The notes beneath the pieces are model-generated. The model was not told the origin of the DNA. It made no database searches and saw nothing but the letters and a program-made list of their open reading frames with translations. This document shows, piece by piece, positions 52,985 to 62,800 of a DNA stretch of 64,000 nucleotides. Made by a program: the position numbers and the translations under genes. Every line of letters begins with the position of its first letter. The stretch's first letter is position 1. Source of the stretch: Chroococcidiopsis sp. CCMEE 29 (GTDB lineage Bacteria > Cyanobacteriota > Cyanobacteriia > Cyanobacteriales > Chroococcidiopsidaceae). Where the stretch lies: NCBI RefSeq assembly GCF_023558375.1, contig NZ_CP083761.1, positions 1,229,001 to 1,293,000 of the forward strand, given 5' to 3'.

Positions 52985-54344
52985 TGAGAATCTGAGCTGT
53001 TACGGCGAGGCCTTCTTCATAAAGCTCATCTCGACCCCAGCTTTGCAGTTGCTGACTCAGCAACAATTCTGCCTTTTGGTCAGCAAGTGCCGTTACTTGC
53101 TGAAATCGGCAAGCTTGGGCACCACCGCCTAACTCCATCCGCATACAACCACTTGTTTCAGAACATACAACCGTACAGCAATCTGCCTTGAGATTGGTCG
53201 AGGTCAGGCGCAGGGCAATTAGGTCGCCCGGAATCTCGCCCACATCCGCTGTTGGCACTCCTGCCAATTCCGCTTCTACTTGGCGCTGATCTTCTGCAAC
53301 AAAATGAATGCGCTTGATATCATAGTCTCCCTCTTCCTGTTCGATGTGTGTGGGACGCCAATGCAACCGACTTGCTAGCCAACCTAAGAACATGAGTGCT
53401 TGAGCAGGGTTGCCTTTTTCATAATCAATCGTCACTCGATCGACTTCCATCAGGGCGGCGCGACGCTCTGGCGGATCGAAAGCTTCGGCAGTCAACTCTT
53501 GCCAAGCCGACAATCGCCGCCAGTTGAGGTCAGCAACGGGCACACCAGACTCTAGCAGCTCTTGCGTACTCAATAAATCTATCTCAGCTTCAGGAAAGCG
53601 GCTGGAATCGACAATGATGGAATTGCATACGCTTACCAACCGCTTGAAGACACCATTATTCGGGTCTGGTGTTGCCTTCCACCAAAGAAACTTCGGTAGG
53701 TCACCTATTAATAGAGCTGCCACCATGCCACTAACCCGTTCTAAGGCAGCCACAGTTCCCGTCAGGGTAATGTACTCGCAGCAGACGAGCGTAGTTTGAC
53801 TTTGTTTGTGAATGGGACAATAAGCGGAGACTTGAGCCTTCACGCCCTCGTCTTCGCCAGCTACTGGACAGAGGGCAATGATCCGGCAGGGGTTGCGGCT
53901 AGCGATCGCATCTGCCACAGCAGGGCTTCTCGTATCCAAAGCATATGACAAAGAACTGGTGCCGTTGCCTCCATCACTGGCAGCACTACCAACGTATTTG
54001 GTAAGTTCTTCTCGCAACCTGGTTAGCGTTTCTGCAGTTGCCTTACCCGTCAAAGGTAGTCCGTAGGTTTTCTGTGCTTCCCGCAGCGCCACTTCGGTAC
54101 GAGGTCCCGGAATTCCATCAATCGGACCGCTGTAAAAACCCAAAGCAGTCAACAACTGCTGAGTTTCTTCCGGTTCGTAAACAATCAAACTAAACGTCGT
54201 TGCCCGTGTAGCAGCGGGCATCACTCCACTATCATCGTCAATCCCGTAACTTTGCCAAATCTTACTGAGTTCCCCCTCAATTTCACTGAGTGAAACATCC
54301 TTTGGCGCCTGAAGCGAAAAAATTGGAGCAGATTGTGTAGTCAT
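52965..54344 (-). CDS. opcA: Glucose-6-phosphate dehydrogenase activator OpcA
   Basis: 459 residues. In cyanobacteria OpcA binds and allosterically activates Zwf in a redox-dependent manner. Matching blocks include ALCPVAGEDEGVKAQVSAYC, LLIGDLPKFLWWKATPDPNN and RLHWRPTHIE. Residues 60-112 (LLTALGFYSGPIDGIPGPRT EVALREAQKTYGLPLTGKAT) look like an inserted peptidoglycan-binding type-1 domain, odd in a cytoplasmic protein. The last residues LGVRG and the stop come from a heptamer repeat. Follows zwf by 140 bp. Confidence 0.92.
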   Translation of the reverse strand: MTTQSAPIFSLQAPKDVSLSEIEGELSKIWQSYGIDDDSGVMPAATRATTFSLIVYEPEETQQLLTALGFYSGPIDGIPGPRTEVALREAQKTYGLPLTGKATAETLTRLREELTKYVGSAASDGGNGTSSLSYALDTRSPAVADAIASRNPCRIIALCPVAGEDEGVKAQVSAYCPIHKQSQTTLVCCEYITLTGTVAALERVSGMVAALLIGDLPKFLWWKATPDPNNGVFKRLVSVCNSIIVDSSRFPEAEIDLLSTQELLESGVPVADLNWRRLSAWQELTAEAFDPPERRAALMEVDRVTIDYEKGNPAQALMFLGWLASRLHWRPTHIEQEEGDYDIKRIHFVAEDQRQVEAELAGVPTADVGEIPGDLIALRLTSTNLKADCCTVVCSETSGCMRMELGGGAQACRFQQVTALADQKAELLLSQQLQSWGRDELYEEGLAVTAQILKLGVRG

Positions 54345-54452
54345 AAGAGTTTTATTTCAATAAAGTTAAGGCAGTTTTGAGTCATGAAATATATAGACAG
54401 TCTGTAAGTTAATTCTTTCTTTAATTCCTGACTTAAAACTGTTCTTTTTAAT

Positions 54453-54481
54453 TCAAAACTCAAAACTCAAAACTCAAAACT
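54453..54481. repeat. Heptamer tandem repeat (CAAAACT)n
   Basis: Four CAAAACT units immediately after the zwf stop codon, between zwf and opcA. Confidence 0.8.
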
Positions 54482-54484
54482 ATT

Positions 54485-56014
54485 TTAGAGGCGGCGCCAG
54501 CGGCGACCATCCTGGTTAATTAAGAATTCCGCTTCTGTAGGTTCCCAAGTGCCAGCTTCATACTGAGGAATCGACGCTGGATCTGTTGGCGCATCCCAAA
54601 CGCTAAGCGCTGGAGTCACTACCTGCCAAGCTGCTTCTACCTCATCCGCTCGTGTAAACAAAGTTTGGTCGCCCATCATACAGTCTAGTAACAGACGGTC
54701 ATAAGCATCAGAAGCCGCTATGCCAAAAGCCGAACCGTAACTAAAATCCATGTCAACTGAACGGGTGCGTAGGTTCAGACCGGGCATTTTGACCTCAAAT
54801 CGGAGGGAAATCCCTTCGTTCGGCTGAATTCGCATTGCTAGGATGTTAGCATTCACCTGTTGAGCAGCAGATTGAAATATCAAATAAGGAACTTCGCGGA
54901 AATGGATAGAAATCTCTGAAACTTTTTTCGGCAGTCGTTTGCCAGTACGTAGATAGAAGGGAACTCCTTGCCATCGCCAGCTATCAATTGAAAACTTCAT
55001 CGCTACATAAGTAGGCGTTGTAGAGTTGGGATTAACCCCTGGCTCCTCCCGATAGCCTGGCACGGGCTTACCCTTCATCCACCCTGCACTATACTGACCA
55101 CGCACTGCTGAACGTTCTAGATTCTGAACATCTGCTAAGCGAGTCGCTTGGAGTACCTTGACTTTTTCTGTACGGATACTATCCGCATCCAGCGCATTGG
55201 GTGGTTCCATTGCAGTTAAGCAGAACAGTTGCATTAGGTGGTTTTGCAACATATCCCGCAGGGCACCAGAGGTGTCATAGTACCCAGCCCGATCTTCTAC
55301 CCCCACTGTTTCTGCTACAGTAATTTGTACGTGGTCAACAAACTGGCGATTCCATAGTGGTTCAAATATGGCGTTGGCAAAGCGAAAGACAAGCAGATTC
55401 TGAACTGTTTCTTTACCTAGGTAGTGGTCAATCCGGTAGACTTGCTCTTCTTTGCAAACTTGCTGCACCACTCGGTTAAGCGTCCGAGCTGAACCCAAGT
55501 CCCGACCAAAAGGTTTTTCAATCACTAGGCGAGTCTTGAGTGGGTCTGCCAACATCTCTGCCGTCCCTAGCTGCTTGATTGCTTCGGCAAAGAATTTAGG
55601 GGAAACAGAGAGGTAAAAAACGCGGTTCCCCCGTGTACTTCGTTTTTCGTCTAGCTCACTCAAGAACGCTTTAAGTTTCTGGTAGCTTTCTGGATTGTCA
55701 ATGTCACCAGAGCAGTAGAAAAGTCCTTGGGCAAAGTCTTGCCAAAGTTCTTCTGAGCCAATACCGTCAGAAAATTGCTCAATGCCCTCACGCATTTGTT
55801 CTCGGAAGTAGTCATGGCTCCAGTCCCGTCGCGCCACGCCAACAATCGTGGTTTCCGGTGGAAGGCGGCGTTCCCGTCTTAATTTATAAAGCGCTGGTAC
55901 TAGTTTGCGCTGGGTAAGATCCCCTGAAGCACCAAAGATCGCCAAAATCTGGGGTTCGGGTACCCTTTGCTGTTGCAGCCCTACACGCAAGGGATTTTCT
56001 TGCAGCGTGACCAT
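54485..56014 (-). CDS. zwf: Glucose-6-phosphate 1-dehydrogenase
   Basis: 509 residues. First oxidative pentose phosphate enzyme: glucose 6-phosphate + NADP to 6-phosphogluconolactone + NADPH. NADP-binding GASGDLTQ at 28-35, EKPFGRD at 166-172 and active-site RIDHYLGKE at 194-202 are all present. Length normal. Several Cys occur (positions 101 and 187 among others), consistent with thioredoxin control in cyanobacteria, but the regulatory pair cannot be assigned here. Third gene of fbp-tal-zwf-opcA. Confidence 0.96.
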   Translation of the reverse strand: MVTLQENPLRVGLQQQRVPEPQILAIFGASGDLTQRKLVPALYKLRRERRLPPETTIVGVARRDWSHDYFREQMREGIEQFSDGIGSEELWQDFAQGLFYCSGDIDNPESYQKLKAFLSELDEKRSTRGNRVFYLSVSPKFFAEAIKQLGTAEMLADPLKTRLVIEKPFGRDLGSARTLNRVVQQVCKEEQVYRIDHYLGKETVQNLLVFRFANAIFEPLWNRQFVDHVQITVAETVGVEDRAGYYDTSGALRDMLQNHLMQLFCLTAMEPPNALDADSIRTEKVKVLQATRLADVQNLERSAVRGQYSAGWMKGKPVPGYREEPGVNPNSTTPTYVAMKFSIDSWRWQGVPFYLRTGKRLPKKVSEISIHFREVPYLIFQSAAQQVNANILAMRIQPNEGISLRFEVKMPGLNLRTRSVDMDFSYGSAFGIAASDAYDRLLLDCMMGDQTLFTRADEVEAAWQVVTPALSVWDAPTDPASIPQYEAGTWEPTEAEFLINQDGRRWRRL

Positions 56015-56112
56015 AGTTGAGTTGTTTGAAGGGTAAGTTTTAACAAAAAGGGACTAGGAGTAGGGAGTAAGGGGTAGCAGGTTTTTGCCTGACCCCTGAC
56101 CCCTGACCCCTC

Positions 56113-57276
56113 TTAAACAGGTGACAATTGTTTGACTTTCTCTTCTAAAGAGTTCATCAGCGATTGAAAGGGTTTAACAAATTTGTCAATTCCTTCGACG
56201 AGAAGTTCATCCATTACTTCGTCTAAATTAATATCGATGTCTGGATCTTTTAGACTTTCAATCAATTTATAGGCTTCCTCCACATCAGTCTCAATGCGGT
56301 TAGCAACATTGCAGTGGTCAGCACACGCCTCAATTGTACTGGGTGGCATAGTGTTAACTGTGTTAGGACCAACCAACTCGTCAACATACATCACATCGCT
56401 GTAGCTGGGATCTTTGGTGCTAGTGCTAGCCCACAATAGCCGCTGGATATTTGCACCCTTGGCTGACAGAGCTTTCCAGCGATCGCTCTGGATGATCTCT
56501 TTGAATTGCTGGTAAGCAATTTTAGCGTTGGCGATCGCTACTTTGCCTTTAACCGCCCTCAGTTTTGCCTCAGTGCTGATATCATCAACACCCTGCTTGA
56601 GTTTTTCATCAATCCGCTGATCGATATTGCTATCGATGCGGCTGAGGAAGAAGCTGGCTACAGAAGCAAGTTTGCTGATGTCCTTCCCTTCTGCTGCCCG
56701 TTTTTCCAAGCCCCGAATATAAGCCCACGCTGTATTTACGTAGCTCTCAACTGAGAACAGCAGCGTTACATTGACATTGATCCCTTCTGAAAGTACTTGC
56801 TCAAAGGCGGGCAAGCCCTTTGTAGTACCGGGAATCTTGATCATTACATTTTCCCGACCGATCTCTTGATAGTAGCGTCGGGCTTCGTTAATCGTCGCCT
56901 CAGTATCGTGAGCGATTGTCGGTGGTACTTCTATACTAACGTAACCATCCAGCCCATCCGTCGCGTCATAAATAGGGCGCAGGATATCACAGGCATTGCG
57001 GATATCTTCAAACACCAACGACTCGTAAATCTTATAAGTTGGTAATCCAGCCCGGATTCCAGCTTCAATATCCGCATCGTAAATTACGTTACCGGCGATC
57101 GCCTTTTCAAAAATTGCTGGGTTAGAAGTGATCCCACAAATGCCTCCATTCTCAATCAGCTGTTTAAGTTCACCTGACTGAATCATGTCACGGGTCAAAT
57201 TATCCATCCAGATACTCTGACCAAACTGTTGGATCTCTACTAAATGATTGTTTGGTTTGGTTGCTTGGTCTGTCAT
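56113..57276 (-). CDS. tal: Transaldolase
   Basis: 387 residues. Transfers dihydroxyacetone units between sugar phosphates in the pentose phosphate pathway. GGICGITSNPAIFEKAI at 44-60 is the family signature and Lys147 in VMIKIPGTTKG is the Schiff-base lysine. This is the longer Tal type found fused to G6P isomerase in some bacteria; here it stands alone. AGGAG lies 7 nt before the ATG. 87 bp after fbp and 98 bp before zwf, the last gap filled by CCTGACC repeats. Confidence 0.95.
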   Translation of the reverse strand: MTDQATKPNNHLVEIQQFGQSIWMDNLTRDMIQSGELKQLIENGGICGITSNPAIFEKAIAGNVIYDADIEAGIRAGLPTYKIYESLVFEDIRNACDILRPIYDATDGLDGYVSIEVPPTIAHDTEATINEARRYYQEIGRENVMIKIPGTTKGLPAFEQVLSEGINVNVTLLFSVESYVNTAWAYIRGLEKRAAEGKDISKLASVASFFLSRIDSNIDQRIDEKLKQGVDDISTEAKLRAVKGKVAIANAKIAYQQFKEIIQSDRWKALSAKGANIQRLLWASTSTKDPSYSDVMYVDELVGPNTVNTMPPSTIEACADHCNVANRIETDVEEAYKLIESLKDPDIDINLDEVMDELLVEGIDKFVKPFQSLMNSLEEKVKQLSPV

Positions 57277-57363
57277 CTTCTGACTCCTATCAATTGTTGT
57301 TCTAACAGTAATAACTAGTGCCGACTTATTCTGAAACTAAAGTGACATCTTTTAAAGTTATGT

Positions 57364-58443
57364 TCACTGCGGCACGCGCGCTTGAGCCCTTTTCATTTTT
57401 TCACTTTGTTCTGCTGCCTGTTTTTGAATGAATGACTCTACCAAGGCAACATCATCTTTGCTACCAATAATCAATGACGTGCGCTGATGTAGTTTTTCTG
57501 GCACCACGTCTAATATTTCCTCAGTTCCCGTACTTGCTCTTCCTCCTGCTTGTTCAATCAAAAAAGCTAAAGGCGCAGATTCATATAGCAAGCGAATTTT
57601 ACCTTCTGGTTTCTCAACTGTGCCAGGATACAGAAACACACCGCCTTGAATCAGAATGCGGTGAATGTCGCCAACCATTGCTCCACTATAGCGAGCTGTA
57701 TAACCCTCACTCCGATGAACGTAGCGGATATATTCCCGAAATGATTCATCCCATTGCCAGAAGTTACCTTCATTAACGCTATAAATTGAACCATGCTTAG
57801 GAGTTTGGATGTTTTCCTCTGAAAGGATAAATTCCCCTAAGCTGGGATCAAGCGTAAAAGAGTGAACTCCCTTGCCAATAGAATAGACCAGCATCGTGCT
57901 GGGACCGTAAAGAATGTATCCAGCGGCAATTTGTTTGCGCCCATTTCTCAGGAGGTCACTTGCTGAGTCGTCGGTATCATTTCCTTCTTGTTGCCTGATA
58001 GCAAAGATGGAACCCAAACTCATATTGATATCAGTATTGGAAGAACCGTCAATCGGGTCATATAACAGGGTATAGCGACCAACCGGACAGTTTTCTGGAA
58101 TGTAGTATGGTTTTTCCATTTCCTCGGAAGCCAAGCGACAAACTAGACCGCTTTGCTTGAACACCGAGATGAAAACATCATTGGCATAGACATCCAACTT
58201 TTTGACGGATTCTCCCTGCACGTTAATGTCTCCGGTAAAGCCGAGGACACCTTCCATTAAGCCAGCACGGCTGAGGCGACGAGCAATGATCTTGCCAGCG
58301 AGGGCAATGCGATTCATTAAGGCACTGAGATCCTGCGCTTCGGCTGAGAAGCTCTGAAGTTGTTGCAGAACGTGGCGGGACAGTGTTGTACAGTCACGCT
58401 CCAAAGCGTATTCTTGAGCTTCGGGTTGTAGCGCATCAGCCAT
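57364..58443 (-). CDS. fbp: Fructose-1,6-bisphosphatase class I
   Basis: 359 residues. Hydrolyses fructose 1,6-bisphosphate to fructose 6-phosphate in gluconeogenesis and sugar recycling. [12 protein letters not shown] and [20 protein letters not shown] carry the metal ligands (Glu and the DPIDGSS motif). [29 protein letters not shown] is the class I C-terminal signature. First gene of the carbon cluster. A strong AAGGGAGG ribosome site lies 9 nt before the ATG. Confidence 0.95.
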   Translation of the reverse strand: MADALQPEAQEYALERDCTTLSRHVLQQLQSFSAEAQDLSALMNRIALAGKIIARRLSRAGLMEGVLGFTGDINVQGESVKKLDVYANDVFISVFKQSGLVCRLASEEMEKPYYIPENCPVGRYTLLYDPIDGSSNTDINMSLGSIFAIRQQEGNDTDDSASDLLRNGRKQIAAGYILYGPSTMLVYSIGKGVHSFTLDPSLGEFILSEENIQTPKHGSIYSVNEGNFWQWDESFREYIRYVHRSEGYTARYSGAMVGDIHRILIQGGVFLYPGTVEKPEGKIRLLYESAPLAFLIEQAGGRASTGTEEILDVVPEKLHQRTSLIIGSKDDVALVESFIQKQAAEQSEKMKRAQARVPQ

Positions 58444-58452
58444 TATTTTCGT

Positions 58453-58460
58453 CCTCCCTT
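58453..58460 (-). promoter_or_regulatory. Shine-Dalgarno AAGGGAGG of fbp
   Basis: Minus-strand AAGGGAGG, 9 nt before the fbp ATG at 58443, one of the few strong sites in the window. Confidence 0.7.
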
Positions 58461-58603
58461 ATGGAGTGGAGCAGTTGTAACAGGACTGACAAAATTAGCA
58501 GCACCCGCTTCTGCTTTCTATCTTAGAAAGTGAATTTACTTATGAAATCCGACTTTAGACAAACTATAGAAGATAAACTGTTGAATGCGATGAAGTTTAT
58601 GTT

Positions 58604-58732
58604 GTGGCAGGAGACAAACAGCAGCCGGATGCGATCGTTGGCTGGATCTTAGTTGTCTGCTTGCTGCTGTTGGTCATATTCTGCCTGCAGAATTACACTC
58701 AAGCTGAAATATTGCTGGCTGTCGTGCTTTAA
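58604..58732 (+). CDS. Possible small membrane peptide, 42 residues
   Basis: GTG start at 58604 gives MAGDKQQPDAIVGWILVVCL and LLLVIFCLQNYTQAEILLAV, then VL and stop. One strongly hydrophobic helix (about 11-28). No ribosome-binding site is clear. It lies in the 460-bp gap 58444-58903 upstream of fbp, in the opposite direction. The rest of that gap holds nothing I can support. Tentative. Confidence 0.3.
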   Translation: MAGDKQQPDAIVGWILVVCLLLLVIFCLQNYTQAEILLAVVL

Positions 58733-58903
58733 TAATTTTGCAGCAAAAGACCGACTAGGTGTGACGCTTCTGTTTTTTCGCTACAACTGGTCGGCTAGGC
58801 TCTATAAAATTTTTTGAGTTTATTTAGTTGCTCCTAATTAGATTTTTAAAGACTTCTGCCTTCTAAACCTAGGGAACAATTTGCTTTAAAACCTATTCTT
58901 TGC

Positions 58904-59191
58904 TTAATAGTCGTCTCTCCTGCTACCAGCGCGCCGATTATTGTTTTCTTCTCGTGGCTTCGCTTTGTTTACTCTAAGTTGACGCCCCATCCACTCAGCA
59001 CCATCTAATTCCGTGATTGCCGCATCTTCTTGAGCATCTTCTGTCATGTCAACAAAGGCAAAACCTCGCATTCGTCCGGTTTCCCGATCCGTCGGTAAGA
59101 CAATTCGTTTAACGGTGCCGTATTCTGCAAATACTGCTCTTAAATCATCTTCCGTAGCGCGGTAGGAAAGATTTCCAACGTAAATAGTCAT
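58904..59191 (-). CDS. RNA-binding protein, RRM type (RbpA-like)
   Basis: 95 residues: a single RRM with RNP2 IYVGNL at 3-8 and RNP1 RGFAFVDM at 42-49, and a short basic Arg/Asn/Gly tail (EENNNRRAGSRRDDY). Cyanobacterial Rbp proteins bind RNA and many are cold-induced. Some with related tails help position mRNAs at thylakoids. A long leader (59192 upstream) with no Shine-Dalgarno next to the ATG would fit temperature-dependent translation, but that is inference. Confidence 0.88.
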   Translation of the reverse strand: MTIYVGNLSYRATEDDLRAVFAEYGTVKRIVLPTDRETGRMRGFAFVDMTEDAQEDAAITELDGAEWMGRQLRVNKAKPREENNNRRAGSRRDDY

Positions 59192-59557
59192 GATCGATCG
59201 CGGTAAATCTGAACGAGAAGCTAAAGTTCAGCTCTTGAGACAGATGTAAAACGATGCCAGAACAGCAAAGTCTTTCTGACTTACCAATGATGTAGTTTAA
59301 GGGTTGACAACCACTAGGGCGGCAGAGGCTCAAACTCAACCAGTGAGAGGACTGAACTTATGCATACCGTCTTATCATAGCTTATCGTTCCCTTAACAAA
59401 GGTTGTCTGTATTACACTGTTTGTGAAAATCTGCCTTTTCTTCCTAAAGATTGAAGGCGGGGTGTGGTGTTTATGCTAATTCCTAACAATCTGCGGCTAT
59501 GTCTGCCGGACAATTAGCAGCAAGATTGCGCTATGCCTGATCTCCTGTAACCAAATT
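59192..59557. other. Intergenic region upstream of the RRM gene
   Basis: 366 bp with no gene. It should contain the promoter and long 5' leader of the RRM gene (minus strand). TTGTCA on the minus strand near 59308 is a possible -35 box. No CDS or RNA gene recognised. Confidence 0.4.
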
Positions 59558-59773
59558 TTAATCAATTGAAATCGACTGAGGTCCACCGGTTTTACCGTTG
59601 TGAGCCTGGGTTGTTGATGTAGTGGTGGTAGAACTCAACTGCTGATCGAGCCAGCTTCTGACTGGATCGTCAGCAAGGTTGAGTCGAAGCAAACCAGAGG
59701 CGAAACCGCCCAAAAACGAGATTGGGTGTTGAGTGAATTGTTTAAAGATCGGTGACAGTTCATCTACGAACAT
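59558..59773 (-). CDS. Conserved small cyanobacterial protein
   Basis: 71 residues: MFVDELSPIFKQFTQHPISF, LGGFASGLLRLNLADDPVRS, then WLDQQ and a Ser/Thr tail ending GGPQSISID. The N-terminal 45 residues and the GGPQSI end match a small protein I recall as widespread in cyanobacteria, function unknown. AAGGA precedes the ATG. Its position just after nrdJ on the same strand (120 bp) could mean co-transcription. Confidence 0.7.
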   Translation of the reverse strand: MFVDELSPIFKQFTQHPISFLGGFASGLLRLNLADDPVRSWLDQQLSSTTTTSTTQAHNGKTGGPQSISID

Positions 59774-59893
59774 ACAAATTATCCTTCGCTAACGCTTAAT
59801 TTAGTTGCTGCTTTTGGCATTCTAACTGTTCCTTGGGAGAGTCTGGGTATCTAGTGAGTGCCAGACCTCTTGCCTTCCTGGTGGCACGCACAG

Positions 59894-62800
59894 CTATTGC
59901 TGTGGGAACAGACACTTATCAGAGTCACAGCCTGAAGGACCAGCTTCTGACAATTCACCTGAATCGTAGTGGCTTAGGGCTACACAAAAATCATCTGTTT
60001 TGCGTCGCGCTTTAACCGCTTGAATCAGCTGATCGTAAGTTGGTTTGTCTATTGGTTCAAACGGCAAACGCGGGAATGACTGGTGATCGTCGAAGCGTGC
60101 TAAAAGAGCAGCTGAGATGTAGCCATCGTCATCTTGGATCGCTTCATAGATGCAATGACCTAACGCTTCTACTTCGTTTTCGCGTAGCTCAATCGTGGCA
60201 GAGGTATTATGTGATACATAAAATTTCTGCACCTGCATGTAGAAGTCCATTTGCGCGATCGCACTAAACTTACTAATATCAATTTCATCCGCGCCAGGTA
60301 AATCAGCCCAAGGGACAGCAACGGGGATTTCTACTAGCCATTCTGTACACCGCTGATCGAAGGGATCGTTTAAGAGATTGCCATTTTCATCCTTATCCGA
60401 TTGGGAAGGAACGACATTGTAACCATAGTCAATGCAGGCTAGGGCTACCGGGTCATTTTTCCGGAATGTGATCCGCCGAATAAAACGTTGCGACTTGGGA
60501 GGATGCCAGCCAGGAGATGCACCAGTGAGTAGAGATTTTGTACCTGAAGGCTGGATAGTAGTGCAACGATTGGGGTGTTTGAGGTTGTGGCGATCGCAGT
60601 AGTCCCAAACAACCTGATTAACAATTTCTTTCCAACGGGACAAATATTCCTGTTCTTGCTGCTTAAACTTTATTCCTTCTAGGGTGGCAGGACGACCTGC
60701 TACCCACCAGCGCAGCCAATCAACCCCAAAGGCATTAACAAAAAAGTCAAATAATCCTGTAAAAGATACTCCGACGATTGGGTCAAATTCTCGCGATTTT
60801 TGGTAGCGTTCTTCTACAAATTTATGGTTGAGTAAAATCGCTACAGACAGCGCTCCAGCTGTGAAAGCCTCTTTTTGCTCTTGATTATTATATGGGTCAA
60901 TTTGATTCAGATGAATTTCTGCTAAGTTACAGTGAAAATTTGCGCCGATGATTTCACCACAATTATGAGCAGTAAATCCATTAGCATCGAATCTTGAGGG
61001 ACCAGGAACAGTACAATCATAAACTGCTTCTTCGCCATCAGGTTCAATACTAGAGACTGTGACAGCAAATCGTTCGCGATTGAAGTTGCGCTTATATCCT
61101 GACAACAAAGATTGTAAACGCCCAGCTTTGGAAGGGTCTTGGAAGCCAATTAATTCTTGAAAAACATTGATATTTTCGTTAGCTATAACTAACTCATGTT
61201 GAGTTTTGCAAAAGTATTCTGCTAGCTCTATCTTTGAGTCAGGCATCATTCGAATGCCCTCTATTCTGCGGTTTTTATAAATACAAGATGCGATACCTAA
61301 TCGTAGCAACATCCGCTGAACAGCTTCAAGTAACGGCAAATTACTTTGGGTAAGGCGGATACTAATCCCTTTAATCTGAGTACCCTGTACACTGCCATCT
61401 GCATCAAATAATCCTCGCAAAAAACCACGATAGAAGTCATAACTAGCTTGTTCAACTTCCGGCGTGATTACTTTATTTTTGATAGTTATACCAAACTTTC
61501 CAGCGAGTTTTGCTAACCCAGCAGAACTTACTTGAAAGTAGTTGTTCTGGGAGTGATAAATGCCAGTGAGCTTGCTACTGCCTGAAATCGATTGCTTCAC
61601 CAAAGCAAGGGCATATTCCTTCATTTCTACTTGATTATTACCCCAATATCGCAGGTGGGCTTGATAACTGTAGTTAGCAGGATTAGAACTGAAACAACCA
61701 TCTCCTACCAAGCTGCCTATTAACCAGCCTTCTGCTTCTGTCTCTTCGCCGTCCCAAGGTATCAATCCTCTGTGGTTATGAATTAATACTCTATCGCCAG
61801 GTTTAAGTTCAGAAACAGCAACCCATTCAGAATATTGCTTGTACTGAGTCTGCGCTGTAACCTTAAGCAGTTGATGATTTTCTGTCAGTCGGAGGCTATA
61901 ACCTTCTTTCGTTCTCAGCTTAACTACTGGTTTGGTTCCAGTGAAGAAAAATCCTTGAGGAGTCGTGCTGAACAGCTCACCATTGACGTATGTACTATGC
62001 TGTAAAGCAATTAAGTCTTTGACTTGTCTTGGACCTTCGCCTGTATGAATCCAAGTGTCTGCGGTAACACATGGATTCAAACCGTATCTTGATAGCCTAT
62101 GTTCTAACTCTTCATTTGATATTTCAGGATGGTGCTGTTGGAACCAAGAACGAGTATTTTCTTGTGATGTGGCGTAAGTTTTGAGAAACTCTTGTTTCAG
62201 TTCTGGAGTATTTAAAATATCTGCATTAGCGCGGGCGATCGCTTCTGGCGCATATTGAATTGCTCCTTCCCCAGAATAGTACTGTTGGCGAACAGCCTGA
62301 ACACAATCCTCCAAAGTTGGCTTTTGGTGGAAGACACGAGTATGGTTTGCCATTCGCAAGGCATCGCGTTCTGGATCAATGCGCCAGTTACCCTCTTTAT
62401 CCTGTTGCCAGAGGTTTGCTTTAGCATTGGCAAATAATTCATCATGACTATCGCCTTGCCTCATTCCAGCCGATCTTCTGACGTTACCTGCAACCACTAC
62501 GACAGCAGCTTCATCAATTAATAAACAACATTCAACAGAATTGAGCTGTCTACCCACAGCTTTGTTGAGGATAGAGGCGCAGCGCTCATATAATTCTGGC
62601 AACTTAACTGGGTTGGCAACCCCACCAAAGCCTTTTAGGAGTTCTCCGGCACCCCGAATATCCCTAAGGTCAATTTGAACTTTTACTTCACCTGCAAACC
62701 GCTGATCGCTGGAGAGTTCCAGCAGGGTTTGATATGACTTGATCCAACCCTGGCGACTATCCCCAACGTGAATTGTGACAGTGTTACCCTCGATTTGAAC

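Noticed and set aside
58441-59560. Search for nif, het or NtcA-type sites around the fbp cluster
   Set aside because: No GTA-N8-TAC followed by a -10 at a suitable place was recognised, so nitrogen control is not claimed.
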